A stretch of 64,000 nt of DNA from JAJDXO01 sp965221855 (GTDB taxonomy: Bacteria > Pseudomonadota > Alphaproteobacteria > Rhodospirillales > UBA2165), in the NCBI GenBank assembly GCA_965221855.1, contig CBDCSV010000010.1, positions 186,001 through 250,000 on the forward strand. The letters run 5' to 3'. Each line of letters begins with the position of its first letter. Positions within the stretch are counted from its first letter, which is position 1. The translations under genes were made by a program, and so were the position numbers. Shown here piece after piece: positions 25,544-33,751 of the stretch. Under the pieces are notes generated by a model. The model worked only from the letters and a program-made list of their open reading frames with translations. It ran no database searches and was not told the DNA's origin.

Positions 25544-26344
25544 CTACTCCTCGACTGCAATCGATACCTCCTCGCGCACCGATGCGAGAATGCGGTCGCG
25601 GGCCGAGATGAAAATCGCGTTATCGTTGATATTCGCCCAGTTGCGCTCCTCGCGCGGAATACCAATCTCGACGATTTCCTTCAAACGGCCGGGCCGCGCC
25701 GAAAATACCAGGCAGCGATCAGCCAGGAACGCCGCCTCCTCCACCGAGTGAGTGATAAACAGGATGGTCTTGTGGGTCGCCATGGCGATCCGGTTAAGCT
25801 CCTCTTGAAGGGTGATGCGGGTTTGCGCATCCACCGCCGCGAACGGTTCGTCCATCAGCATGACCACCGGATCGGAGCAAAGGGTGCGGGCCACTTGGCA
25901 GCGCTGCTTCATGCCGCCGGAAAGTTCGTGAGGAAATTTGTCTTCAAACCCGGTCAAGCCGACGAGGTCGATGAACTCCTGAACCCGCTTCTCCCGCTCG
26001 GCCTGCGGGACTTTGCGGATCTCCAGGCCGTGACCGATATTCCTGGCAACCGTGCGCCACGGCAGGATGGCGTGCTCCTGAAAGACCACACCCCGGTCGG
26101 GACCCGGACCATGAATAACGTTTCCGTCGACGCTCGCCGTACCGATTTTGTAGGGCAGCAGCCCGGCGAGGATGTTCAGGAGGGTGGATTTTCCGCAGCC
26201 CGACGGGCCGACGACGGAAACCAACTCTCCCTCGTAGAGCTCTAAATTGATGTCCTCCAAGGCGTGGACCGACTCGCCGGTATATTCGTCCGGGTAATAG
26301 TGCGTCAGGCCCTCAACAACGAGTTTCGGCGTCATCGAATTCAT
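25544..26344 (-). CDS. ABC transporter ATP-binding protein, SsuB/TauB/NrtD type
   Basis: Cytoplasmic ATPase subunit of the importer, 266 aa from ATG 26344 (MNSMTPKLVVEG; ATG 26335 is also possible). Walker A is VVGPSGCGKSTLLN, the Q-loop VFQEHAILPW, the signature LSGGMKQRCQ, Walker B VVMLMDEPFAAVD and the switch His FITHSVEEA. The sequence upstream to 26416 is not conserved-looking. A 10-bp hairpin lies between it and the binding-protein gene, which would lower its expression relative to that gene. Confidence 0.92.
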   Translation of the reverse strand: MNSMTPKLVVEGLTHYYPDEYTGESVHALEDINLELYEGELVSVVGPSGCGKSTLLNILAGLLPYKIGTASVDGNVIHGPGPDRGVVFQEHAILPWRTVARNIGHGLEIRKVPQAEREKRVQEFIDLVGLTGFEDKFPHELSGGMKQRCQVARTLCSDPVVMLMDEPFAAVDAQTRITLQEELNRIAMATHKTILFITHSVEEAAFLADRCLVFSARPGRLKEIVEIGIPREERNWANINDNAIFISARDRILASVREEVSIAVEE

Positions 26345-26377
26345 GGCAGCGCTCGTTATGATTATTTCATTGCGACA

Positions 26378-26409
26378 ATGGCGGGCGCGAGCAACCTCAC
26401 GCCCGCCAT
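26378..26409 (-). terminator. Intercistronic hairpin after the binding-protein gene
   Basis: ATGGCGGGCG (26378-26387) pairs perfectly with CGCCCGCCAT (26400-26409) around a 12-base loop, between the substrate-binding gene and the ATPase gene. There is no T-run on the reverse strand, so it is more likely a stabilising or attenuating hairpin than a full terminator. Confidence 0.5.
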
Positions 26410-26434
26410 CATCCATTCAGCCTCCGGGCTGCGG

Positions 26435-27454
26435 CTAGCTCTTGCTGAGGTCCGCGAACCACTCCGGATGGTTCTTCATCGTGTCGTTGATGAAGGAGAA
26501 GTCGAAGTACTGATCCGGATCATAAGGTTTCTTCATCTTCTTCTGGGCGATCAGCTGCTTGACCGAGAAGTTGAAGGCCTTTTTGGTGTTCTCGCCGATC
26601 CGCACGTCGTAGACGATGTGCTTCATGGTCCGCTTCACCAACTCCTTGTCGGCGCCGCGAATGAACCGGGAACCGATTTCGGCAACCTCATCGGCGTTCT
26701 TGGGCTGGCGGATATACCAGGCAGACTGCGCCATGGCGTCGACAACGCCCTGGGTCTTCTTGCGGTCCGCATAGACCTTTTCAGGCAGGCCGTGGAGGCC
26801 GGCGCAGAAGCAGACGTGGTCACCGCCGCGGGACACCAGGGTCGCCCCCTTCACTTTGTCTAGCGCGCGAGTGAGGTTCGGCTCCCAGGCGACGATCGCG
26901 TCCACGCCACCTGTATCCAGAACCGAAACGAGGCTCGGCGGACGGGTGTTGATGCGCTGATAGTCGCGGGTGGTGATGCCGTTCTTCTCGAGGATGGTGC
27001 GGAGATACAGATCACCGGTGCTGGCGAACGTCACGCCGACCTTCTTGCCCTTGAGATCGTTGACGGTCTTGATGCCGGTGCCGGCGCGCGCCGCGATACC
27101 GACGAAGTCGTCACTGGTCGATTTCAAGAATGAACCGCCGGTGTAGCCCACGAAACCGCGGACCTTGAAGCCGCGCTCCAGGGCCGCCGGCAGGTTGGTG
27201 AATGCGGCAGGAGCAAAATCCATCTCGCCGGCACGGAGCGACTTGGTGAGCGCGCCGCCGGTGTTCCGGGTCACGACCTTGGCGTCAATGCCGTTGGCCG
27301 CAAAGAAGCCCTTCGCTTGCGCGACAAACACGATCAGACCGCCGACGTTGGCCGCCGCGCCGACATTGACTGTCTGTGCGTTGGCGGTCATCGCCGTCGC
27401 CATCATCGGTACAGCCGCGACGGCCGCCATTGAATATTTCAGTACTCTCTTCAT
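26435..27454 (-). CDS. ABC transporter substrate-binding protein (NMT1/SsuA/TauA-like)
   Basis: Periplasmic solute-binding protein of 339 aa. The signal peptide is MKRVLKYSMAAVAAVPMMATAMTANAQ, with cleavage expected after ANA. The mature part begins TVNVGAAANVGGLIVFVAQAKGFFAANG, typical of the nitrate/sulfonate/taurine and thiamine-precursor binding family; the ligand cannot be read off. ATG 27454 has GGAGGCG six bases upstream and is clearly the start. A GTCTTATATAAGAC-like site lies about 140 bases upstream, so the operon is probably under the shared regulator. Confidence 0.9.
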   Translation of the reverse strand: MKRVLKYSMAAVAAVPMMATAMTANAQTVNVGAAANVGGLIVFVAQAKGFFAANGIDAKVVTRNTGGALTKSLRAGEMDFAPAAFTNLPAALERGFKVRGFVGYTGGSFLKSTSDDFVGIAARAGTGIKTVNDLKGKKVGVTFASTGDLYLRTILEKNGITTRDYQRINTRPPSLVSVLDTGGVDAIVAWEPNLTRALDKVKGATLVSRGGDHVCFCAGLHGLPEKVYADRKKTQGVVDAMAQSAWYIRQPKNADEVAEIGSRFIRGADKELVKRTMKHIVYDVRIGENTKKAFNFSVKQLIAQKKMKKPYDPDQYFDFSFINDTMKNHPEWFADLSKS

Positions 27455-27792
27455 AAACGCCTCCCTAAGGCACTTGGGTGAAACACTCGCAACCATTCCG
27501 CAAAAGCAGCCGTTACGAATACGAACGAAGTAACCTGCCTGTTCCCCTTTACGGGCGTCGTGCAAACGATTACACACCGTCCTTCTAAGAAATAGACTTA
27601 TATAAGACCATAAACAACATAATCGCGTTTGTTTGAATACAGCACCTACTTGCGCATAACGCACCAATCGGAAATCACCCCCATACCGAACAGGTGATCC
27701 GGGGATTGATTAATCCACGGCAGACAATAATTTTGCGGAACTCCGGCGCCGGGAGAAGCAGGCGCCGGCCTCCGAATTAAGGGATTGAATGT
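27455..27792. promoter_or_regulatory. Divergent intergenic region between the ABC operon and a Gfo/Idh/MocA gene
   Basis: 338 bases without a gene, AT-richer than its surroundings around 27570-27720. It holds the palindromic site at 27595-27608 and must contain the promoters of both divergent units. I see no hairpin or riboswitch-like structure, and no -35/-10 pair that stands out beyond the TATATA core of the operator. Confidence 0.5.
27595..27608. promoter_or_regulatory. Palindromic operator, site 1 (GACTTATATAAGAC)
   Basis: It matches the consensus GTCTTATATAAGAC seen three more times in the window with one mismatch; the inner CTTATATAAG is a perfect dyad. It lies 141 bases upstream of the substrate-binding protein start and 185 upstream of the divergent dehydrogenase. 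Confidence 0.65.
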
Positions 27793-28911
27793 ATGACTGA
27801 CACGGTAAACGAGATCGGCCTGGCAATCGTCGGCTGCGGCACCATCGGCCGCATCCGCGCAAAGTATGCGCGCGAATATCCGGGGGTGAAGTGGCTCGGC
27901 CTCGCGGACATAAACGAACCCCTCGGCCGCAAGCTGGCCGAGGACACCAAGGCGGATTTCTTCACCACGTCCGCCGAGGAGTTGATCAAGCGCCCGGAAG
28001 TCAATGCGGTGATGATCATCACCGAAGAAAACAAACATACCGAGCCGACGCTGCTGGCGGTCGAACAGGGCCACAAACTGTTTATTGAAAAGCCGCTGGC
28101 CACCGAGGCCCGGGAATCCAAGCAGATCCTCGACGCCATCACCGGCGAGGGCCTGGATGCCTGCATCGGCTACACCCAGCGTTTTCGCCGCCGTTTCCTC
28201 ACCGTCAAGGAACGCCTCCAAACCGGCCAGATCGGTGACGTGCACTCGGTCGTGACCCGCGCCTTCATGAACCGGATGGTGCCCATCGCCACCATCGCCA
28301 AGACCAACGAGCGGCATAATTTGACGCCGATGGTGGTGTCCGGCACCCACTCCCTCGACATGTCCATGTGGCTGATGGAAGGCAAGACGCCGAAGTCCAT
28401 CTACGCCAAGTCCGTCGATCCGGTGCTGTCCGAGTGGGGCACCAAGGACTCCACCTTCGGCATCTTCACCATGGATGACGACACCATCTTCTCGATGAAT
28501 ATCTCGTGGGGCCTGCCCGAAGTCTGGCCAGGCGCCGTTTATGGCCTGGAGATCGGCATCGTCGGGTCCAAGGGCGTCATCGACATCGAGGACACCCATC
28601 GGGACCTGGTCGTCGCGACCACGGAGGAACTGGGCGGCGGCTACGTGCCGGACGGGTTCGAGCCCGCCGAACGCCACGTCGAATTCATGACCAGCTACCC
28701 GCCCGGCGATCTCTGGAACGACCAGCTCTACGGTCCGATGCGCGAGGAAACCATCGGCTGGTTCGGCCGCATCATGATGGGCCTGCCGACGCCGCACGCC
28801 TCGGCGCTCGACGGTCACAACAACCTCATGCACACCATGGCCATGGATCTCTCCGCGAAGCGGGGCGAAGAAGTTCCGCTGCCTATCGATCCGGAGGAAT
28901 TCTACAAGTAG
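27793..28911 (+). CDS. Gfo/Idh/MocA-family NAD(P)-dependent oxidoreductase (first)
   Basis: A dehydrogenase of the glucose-fructose oxidoreductase/inositol dehydrogenase family, 372 aa. The Rossmann motif is IVGCGTIGRIRAKYAR near the N-terminus and the family EKP motif is HKLFIEKPLATEA. Substrates in this family are sugars, inositols or dihydroxy-phthalates; none can be singled out. It is divergent from the ABC importer and shares its control region. A second family member lies at 35588-36655. Confidence 0.88.
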   Translation: MTDTVNEIGLAIVGCGTIGRIRAKYAREYPGVKWLGLADINEPLGRKLAEDTKADFFTTSAEELIKRPEVNAVMIITEENKHTEPTLLAVEQGHKLFIEKPLATEARESKQILDAITGEGLDACIGYTQRFRRRFLTVKERLQTGQIGDVHSVVTRAFMNRMVPIATIAKTNERHNLTPMVVSGTHSLDMSMWLMEGKTPKSIYAKSVDPVLSEWGTKDSTFGIFTMDDDTIFSMNISWGLPEVWPGAVYGLEIGIVGSKGVIDIEDTHRDLVVATTEELGGGYVPDGFEPAERHVEFMTSYPPGDLWNDQLYGPMREETIGWFGRIMMGLPTPHASALDGHNNLMHTMAMDLSAKRGEEVPLPIDPEEFYK

Positions 28912-28918
28912 GCGCCGG

Positions 28919-30142
28919 CTAAAGCATGACGTTGGGCGGGATTTCCTGACCCAACAGAACGCCGCCATAAATGTCGCCGACGTGGTCCACGTCAAAAAGG
29001 GCGTGGGTGGCCAACGCATTGGTATCGCGCTGGAACCGCTGGATCAGCGAGTCGTTGTAGATCGCCCGGGAACCGGCCTCGCGCGCCATATCGTTGACCA
29101 CCGTATGGCACGTACGAGCGACGTGACAGGCGACCATCCGGGCCTTGATGCGTTCCTCACGGCTGAATTCGTGGCCGCGGGCGACTTTGTCCAAAACTTC
29201 CTGGATGCCGGTGTCGAACAAACGGCGGGTCGCTTCGACGGTCATCTGGTTTCGGGCCATTCGCACCCGGGTGGACATCTGTTTGTCCATGGCGGCGTAC
29301 GAGTAGGCGTTGGTCTTGCCCTCGAGGACCCCGCAGACGAGCTCGCATACCGCCTCGGCGCCGCCCATCAACGGACCGACCGCGCCGTAGACCATGAAAG
29401 TCAGGAGCGGCACCCGCCACACGGGGTCGGTGTTGACCTCCAGCCCGGGTGCCCGGCCATTGCGCAAATCACTCACCAACACCGAATGGTGCTCCGGCAC
29501 GAATGTGCCGTCCAATTCCACGTCGTGGCTGCCGGTTGCCGCCATCGCCGACACATCCCAGGTGTCGAGAATCTTGAACTCGCTTGCCGGTACGAAGAAC
29601 CGCCGCATTTCCGCCGGATCGCCGCTATCGGCGACCGGCGCCGCCAGCGCCATGTAATCGCCGTGGAGAATGCCGGTCGCGTACCCTCACCGGCCGGTCA
29701 GCCGAAAGCCGGCGTCGACGCGTTCGGCCGTCCCGCTCGGCATGACCTGCCCGGCCGCCATGGTGTAACCGGGCTCGCCGCCCCACACCTCGTCCTGGGC
29801 TTCCACCGGGTAATGGCCGAACTGGAAATTGTGGTAGATGAGGAACCCCATGGTTCATCCGGTGGACATGCAGCCGCGCCCCAGCTCGCGGAAAATTTGC
29901 GGAATGTATTTGAAATCGACCTCATGACCGCCATAGCGCTTTGGCACGATGGCCCGGAACAGGTCGGCCCGCTTGAGGTCCCCGATGGTCTCTTCAGGGA
30001 TTCGGCCCGCCTCCTCGGCAGCGCGCTGACGCTCCCGAAGCGCCGGGACCATGCCGGTGATCCGCTGGACAAGTTCGTCGCCCGTCACCCCGGACTTTGG
30101 ATCGTTGAGGGTATCCACGTCTGCCTCTCCCGAGCCGGTCAC
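28919..30142 (-). CDS. HsaA/HpaB-like acyl-CoA-dehydrogenase-fold flavin monooxygenase with two in-frame TGA codons
   Basis: A continuous frame of 407 codons apart from TGA at codon 96 (29855-29857) and codon 152 (29687-29689). From memory, it aligns throughout with flavin-dependent hydroxylases of the HsaA type: CMSTG-TGA-TMGF corresponds to their STGW, and LTGR-TGA-GYATG to their GSW/GRW motif, so both TGA codons replace conserved Trp. DEVWGGEP, VELDGTFVPEH and the C-terminal SRAIYNDSLIQRFQRD (usual His/Arg region) are intact, with no frameshift. It starts with GTG overlapping the DsbA-like stop (GTGA). Conventional reading gives two fragments, 29855-30142 and about 28919-29686. Recoding, recent nonsense mutations or sequence error remain open. 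Confidence 0.72.
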
Positions 30143-30759
30143 TCTTTCCTTTGGGCGCCGACACCGTCCATGAACTGCTCCAGCGCTTCGTAGGGTTGGG
30201 CGCCGACCACGCCTTGGCGCTCGGCGACGTAGGTCGGGACGCCGGTGACGCCGTACTGCCGCGATTTGGCCCAGTCCATGTCGATGGCGGCTTCGAAGGT
30301 CCGCTCCTCGATCACCTCGCGGGCACCGTCTTCGGGGAGACCCACCTCCCGGGCGATCTCCATCAGCACCCCGGGATTACCGATGTTTCGATTGTCGACG
30401 AAGTAGGCGCGGAACAGCGCCATGTGGATCGCTTCGCCGCCCGGCTGGGTTTCCGCCCACTTGCCCAGCTCCTGCGCGAGCCGGCTATTGTAGGTGTGGG
30501 TACGCTTGCCGTAATCGAGGCCTTCGGCGTCCATCAGGCCCTTCATCCGCCGGTAGGCCGCATCGATGTCGTAATCGCGGCCGGCGAACAGTTCCTCGAG
30601 GGTCTGGCCCTCGCCCGGAGTCTCCGGGTGAAGCGGAAAATGCACGAACTCGACGCTGACGTCGAAGGTGTCCCGTAATTTTTCAATACGCCCGGTACTG
30701 AGATAACACCAAGGTCAGACGTAGTCGGTGAATACCTCGAGGGTGATGGGTTCGGACAT
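30139..30759 (-). CDS. DsbA/FrnE-family thiol oxidoreductase with in-frame TGA at the first active-site Cys
   Basis: A 206-codon frame from ATG 30759 (MSEPITLEVFTDYV) with TGA at codon 15 (30715-30717), then PWCYLS. FrnE-like DsbA proteins have CPWC here, so the TGA stands for the nucleophilic Cys and would give UPWC if read as selenocysteine. The rest of the family is intact to the end, including the cis-Pro motif YGVTGVPTYVAER. A 17-base hairpin-forming sequence follows the TGA by four bases. It begins 13 bases after the DUF1993 gene and overlaps the next gene. Without recoding the gene would be a pseudogene; a restart at a downstream codon would lose the active site. Confidence 0.7.
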
Positions 30760-30772
30760 TGGCGGCGGGCTC

Positions 30773-31297
30773 CTAGCTCAGGGTGTAGTCGAATGCGTCG
30801 CACAAATAGTGGCGTTTGCCGAGTTCGGCGCCGGCGTTGCGGACGATCGCGTAGGCGGTGGTGACATGGAAGGCGATCTGCGGGATGGCGAACCGGAGAA
30901 GATAGTCCTCGCCCCTGAAGCGGGTCGGCTCGCCGCGGGCAATGATCTCGACGGTCCTGTCCTCGGCCCCCTCGAGCTCATCCTCGGTTACCGATTTCAC
31001 GAGCGTCATTGTTTCCCCGATCCTTGCACGCGCATCGGCGATGCTTAGTTCGCCCATATCGGTGAACGGCGGCGTTTCCCGCCCGGCCAGCCGCGCAGCC
31101 GCCCGGCCATGGTCCGCGGCGCGCCACACCTGCAAGGACAGCGAAAACATATCCGGTGCCAGCTTGGCCGCCATCAAATCGGCTTCCTCGGCCTTGCCGT
31201 CCCTTACCAGCCCTTCGGCATGGTCGAGAACGTTGAGCATTCCGGTGAGCAACTGCTCGGTTTCGGTCCGGACAAGGTGATGTATCGAAATGGACAT
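30773..31297 (-). CDS. DUF1993 family protein
   Basis: A 174-aa helical protein of the DUF1993 (DinB-like fold) family, function unknown. The start is MSISIHHLVRTETEQLLTGMLNVLDHAE and the later motif FAIPQIAFHVTTAYAIVRNAGAELGKRHYL is typical, with His residues placed as in DinB-like metal sites. It lies 17 bases after the Ldh_2 gene and 13 before the DsbA-like gene, in an apparent operon. Confidence 0.8.
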   Translation of the reverse strand: MSISIHHLVRTETEQLLTGMLNVLDHAEGLVRDGKAEEADLMAAKLAPDMFSLSLQVWRAADHGRAAARLAGRETPPFTDMGELSIADARARIGETMTLVKSVTEDELEGAEDRTVEIIARGEPTRFRGEDYLLRFAIPQIAFHVTTAYAIVRNAGAELGKRHYLCDAFDYTLS

Positions 31298-31314
31298 CAG
31301 GAAAATCTCCCGGC

Positions 31315-32376
31315 TTATCGTTGATCCAGGCGGGCGATATCGAATTCGTCCGCCGCCGCGTTCAGGGCCTTCAACAAGGAGGCATGGAGCGGAATACCGT
31401 TCGCCTCCCGGTACACACGTTTCTTATGACTTTGCTCGCCGGGCAGCAAGACCTCGTCGAAGCCGGGCAGGGTCGGCGAGCCTTTCATTTGGTCTACGAC
31501 CTCGTCGACCTGCCGCTTGAATCCGTCCACGTCGCCAAAGGCGGAAATGTCGATGGCGACGATAAATTGCCCGGTATTGGTCGTTGTCTCGAAGTCGGCG
31601 TTGAAATCGACAACGTCCTTTCCGAAAGCCGCGCCGTTGAGCGTCCCCGCCAGCAGGCCGAACATCAACGCCAGGCCGTATCCCTTGGCCCCGCCGATCG
31701 GCAGCAGAAATCCGTCATCCGCCTTGGCGGGGTCGGTCAGGGGCTTGCCGTCGCGTCCCATCATCCAGCCTTCGGGCATTTGCTCGCCACGCTGGGCGGC
31801 GGTCTTTACCTTGCCGTACGCCGCAACGGTGGTGGCCATGTCGAGAACGACGGCCGGCCGGCCGAGGGCCGGCACCGCAATGGCGATGGGGTTGGTGCTC
31901 AACAGCATCTCCAACCCGCCCCAGGGCGGCAGGTGATTGGCATTCCCGATGGCGACATAGAGACCGATCATGTCGTGGGCAAGCGGCATTTTGGCGTACA
32001 GATTGGCCGGTCCCGCGTGATTGCTGTCATGGGCGCCGACCCACGCAACGCCGGTCGTCTTCGCCTTCTCGATGGCGGTCTCGGCGCAATAGCTCATCAC
32101 CAGATGACCCTGGGCGTTGTCGCCGTTCACCAGGGCCATCCCGGGCCGCTCACGCTCGATCCGAATGTCCGGAGTCAGATTGAGGCCGCCGGATTTGATA
32201 CGCTTCAGATAGCCGGGCAATCGAAAGATGCCGTGCCCGTCCGATCCGTTCAGGTCTGCGTCGGCCATCAGACCGGCCACTTTTGCGGCATCGCCGGCCG
32301 GCATTCCGGCCGATGCGAGCGCGTCCTGGATAAATTCCGAGAGCTGCGCCGCCGTATAATTTCCGGCATCGCTCAT
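31315..32376 (-). CDS. Malate/L-lactate dehydrogenase family (Ldh_2) oxidoreductase
   Basis: An NAD(P)-dependent dehydrogenase of the Ldh_2 family (malate, ureidoglycolate, sulfolactate, delta1-piperideine-2-carboxylate relatives), 353 aa. DLNGSDGHGIFRLPGYLKRI holds the family catalytic His region, VAWVGAHDSNHAGPANLYA a second conserved segment, and GGAKGYGLALMFGLLAGTLNGA the C-terminal core. ATG 32376 is preceded by AGGGAACCGCC. It oxidises a 2-hydroxy acid; which one is unknown. It is downstream of a cupin gene (35 bases) in the same operon. Confidence 0.88.
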   Translation of the reverse strand: MSDAGNYTAAQLSEFIQDALASAGMPAGDAAKVAGLMADADLNGSDGHGIFRLPGYLKRIKSGGLNLTPDIRIERERPGMALVNGDNAQGHLVMSYCAETAIEKAKTTGVAWVGAHDSNHAGPANLYAKMPLAHDMIGLYVAIGNANHLPPWGGLEMLLSTNPIAIAVPALGRPAVVLDMATTVAAYGKVKTAAQRGEQMPEGWMMGRDGKPLTDPAKADDGFLLPIGGAKGYGLALMFGLLAGTLNGAAFGKDVVDFNADFETTTNTGQFIVAIDISAFGDVDGFKRQVDEVVDQMKGSPTLPGFDEVLLPGEQSHKKRVYREANGIPLHASLLKALNAAADEFDIARLDQR

Positions 32377-32411
32377 GGCGGTTCCCTGAAGCCGTCTCGC
32401 CGACTGGTCCG

Positions 32412-32819
32412 CTACGGGGTGACCAGATCCTGTTCGGAGAGATGCGGGACCGTTTTGCCGGTCTCGGTAAACGTGCGGGTTACGTCCGTCGAAGCATAGA
32501 CCCACAGGATGGTCAGGGGACCGTCGCCCGTGTTGAGAAACCGATGGGGTTTGCCGGCTTCGACGTAGGTGGTGTCCAGTTCCTTTACCGGCGTCAACTT
32601 TCCATCCACCTCGAGATCGGCCTGGCCTTCGAGAATAGTGACCTGCTCATCGCAATTGTGCGAGTGCATGGGCACCTTCTGGCCGGCCGGAAATCTGGTG
32701 AGTCCGGACGTAAAAGGCGCACCGCAACGGCTGTTGGCGACCAGCAGCGTGGATTCAACCCCGTCGCCACGGGCATGCACGGGAACTTCGTCGATCTTCA
32801 ATACGATCGTTTCGGACAT
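32412..32819 (-). CDS. Small cupin-domain protein
   Basis: A 135-aa single cupin. The two motifs are PMHSHNCDEQVTILEGQADLEV (metal His-His-Glu) and EAGKPHRFLNTGDGPLTILWVYA (third His). Enzymatic or sugar/organic-acid isomerising roles are possible. It is the first gene of the reverse operon with Ldh_2, DUF1993, DsbA-like and HsaA-like genes, and is divergent from the GntR regulator gene across 116 bases. Confidence 0.8.
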   Translation of the reverse strand: MSETIVLKIDEVPVHARGDGVESTLLVANSRCGAPFTSGLTRFPAGQKVPMHSHNCDEQVTILEGQADLEVDGKLTPVKELDTTYVEAGKPHRFLNTGDGPLTILWVYASTDVTRTFTETGKTVPHLSEQDLVTP

Positions 32820-32935
32820 TGGGCTTCCTCACCTGACATGTGGACCCGGGAACCACGCAGTTTGCGATCCGGGTTTGCTCATAGCATACTGGACTATAAC
32901 CTATTTTTCCGCTTCCGGGGAGGCTCAGCGGCATC

Positions 32936-33712
32936 ATGGCGCGGCCGGCAGCCAAAAAACGATCCACCGCAAAATCGGCAAAAAGGCCGGCGGCCAGGAA
33001 GCAGCGGCGCTCCCTGCCGCTCTACCAGCAGGTCGACAATATCATCCGCCGGCGGCTGGTCGACAACGTCTGGAAGCCCGGCGACGCGCTGCCCAGCGAA
33101 ATGCAGCTGGCGGCGGAGTTGGACGTCAGCCAGGGGACGGTCCGCAAGGCTCTCAACGACATGGTCGCGGAACACCTGCTTTACCGCCGTCAGGGACTTG
33201 GAACCTTCGTCTCCGAGCATACCGAGCGCCGGGCGCTGTTCTTTTTCTTCAAGATTCAGGGAAAGGACGGCTCCAGCTCCTTGCCGGAGAGCGAACTCCT
33301 GGATTGCAAGCAGACCGACCCGACCAAGGACGAGGTCGAGCGGCTGGAGCTGGAGCCCGGCGCAAAAGTGGTGCGGTTTACCCGCGTCCGTTCGTTCCAG
33401 AATGTGCCGTGCATCGTCGAGGGCATTGCGCTGCCCCAGGAACTGTTCCCGGATTTCGGCATCGAACTTCAGCCGCCCAATAATCTTTTCAGGTTCTATC
33501 AATCCATCTACGGGGTCACCGTCGCCAAGGCACGGGAGCTGATCTCGGCCGTCAGCGCCACCAGGAAAGAGGCCGGACTTCTCGGCATCAAGGCGGGCGC
33601 GCCGCTGTTGCAGATCGACCGGACGTCGATGACCATCGACGGACGGCCGGTGGAATGGCGGGTCAGCCGCTGCAATACGTCAAACCATCACTATGTCTCC
33701 GAGCGCGGCTAG
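32936..33712 (+). CDS. GntR-family transcriptional regulator, HutC/UTRA type
   Basis: A 258-aa repressor. A basic Lys/Arg-rich tail (about 25 residues) is followed by a winged HTH (about 28-95: PLYQQVDNIIRRRLVDNVWKPG, then LPSEMQLAAELDVSQGTVRKA) and a UTRA ligand-binding domain to the end (VRFTRVRSFQNVPCIVEGIALP, PLLQIDRTSM). It lies divergent to the cupin/Ldh_2 operon in the middle of the catabolic region, so it is the best local candidate to bind the repeated palindrome GTCTTATATAAGAC. No copy of that palindrome is seen in its own promoter. Confidence 0.88.
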   Translation: MARPAAKKRSTAKSAKRPAARKQRRSLPLYQQVDNIIRRRLVDNVWKPGDALPSEMQLAAELDVSQGTVRKALNDMVAEHLLYRRQGLGTFVSEHTERRALFFFFKIQGKDGSSSLPESELLDCKQTDPTKDEVERLELEPGAKVVRFTRVRSFQNVPCIVEGIALPQELFPDFGIELQPPNNLFRFYQSIYGVTVAKARELISAVSATRKEAGLLGIKAGAPLLQIDRTSMTIDGRPVEWRVSRCNTSNHHYVSERG

Positions 33713-33751
33713 GCGCCCGGCGAATTCCGGTTTCAGTTGGGAGGTTCCGTC

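Noticed and set aside
28919..30759. Genome-wide reassignment of TGA to Trp
   Set aside because: Many intact genes in the window end at TGA at the expected length (rlmE, rsmB, hipB, hipA-type overlaps, the IS256 transposases, and the DsbA-like gene itself). Only local or conditional recoding is possible.
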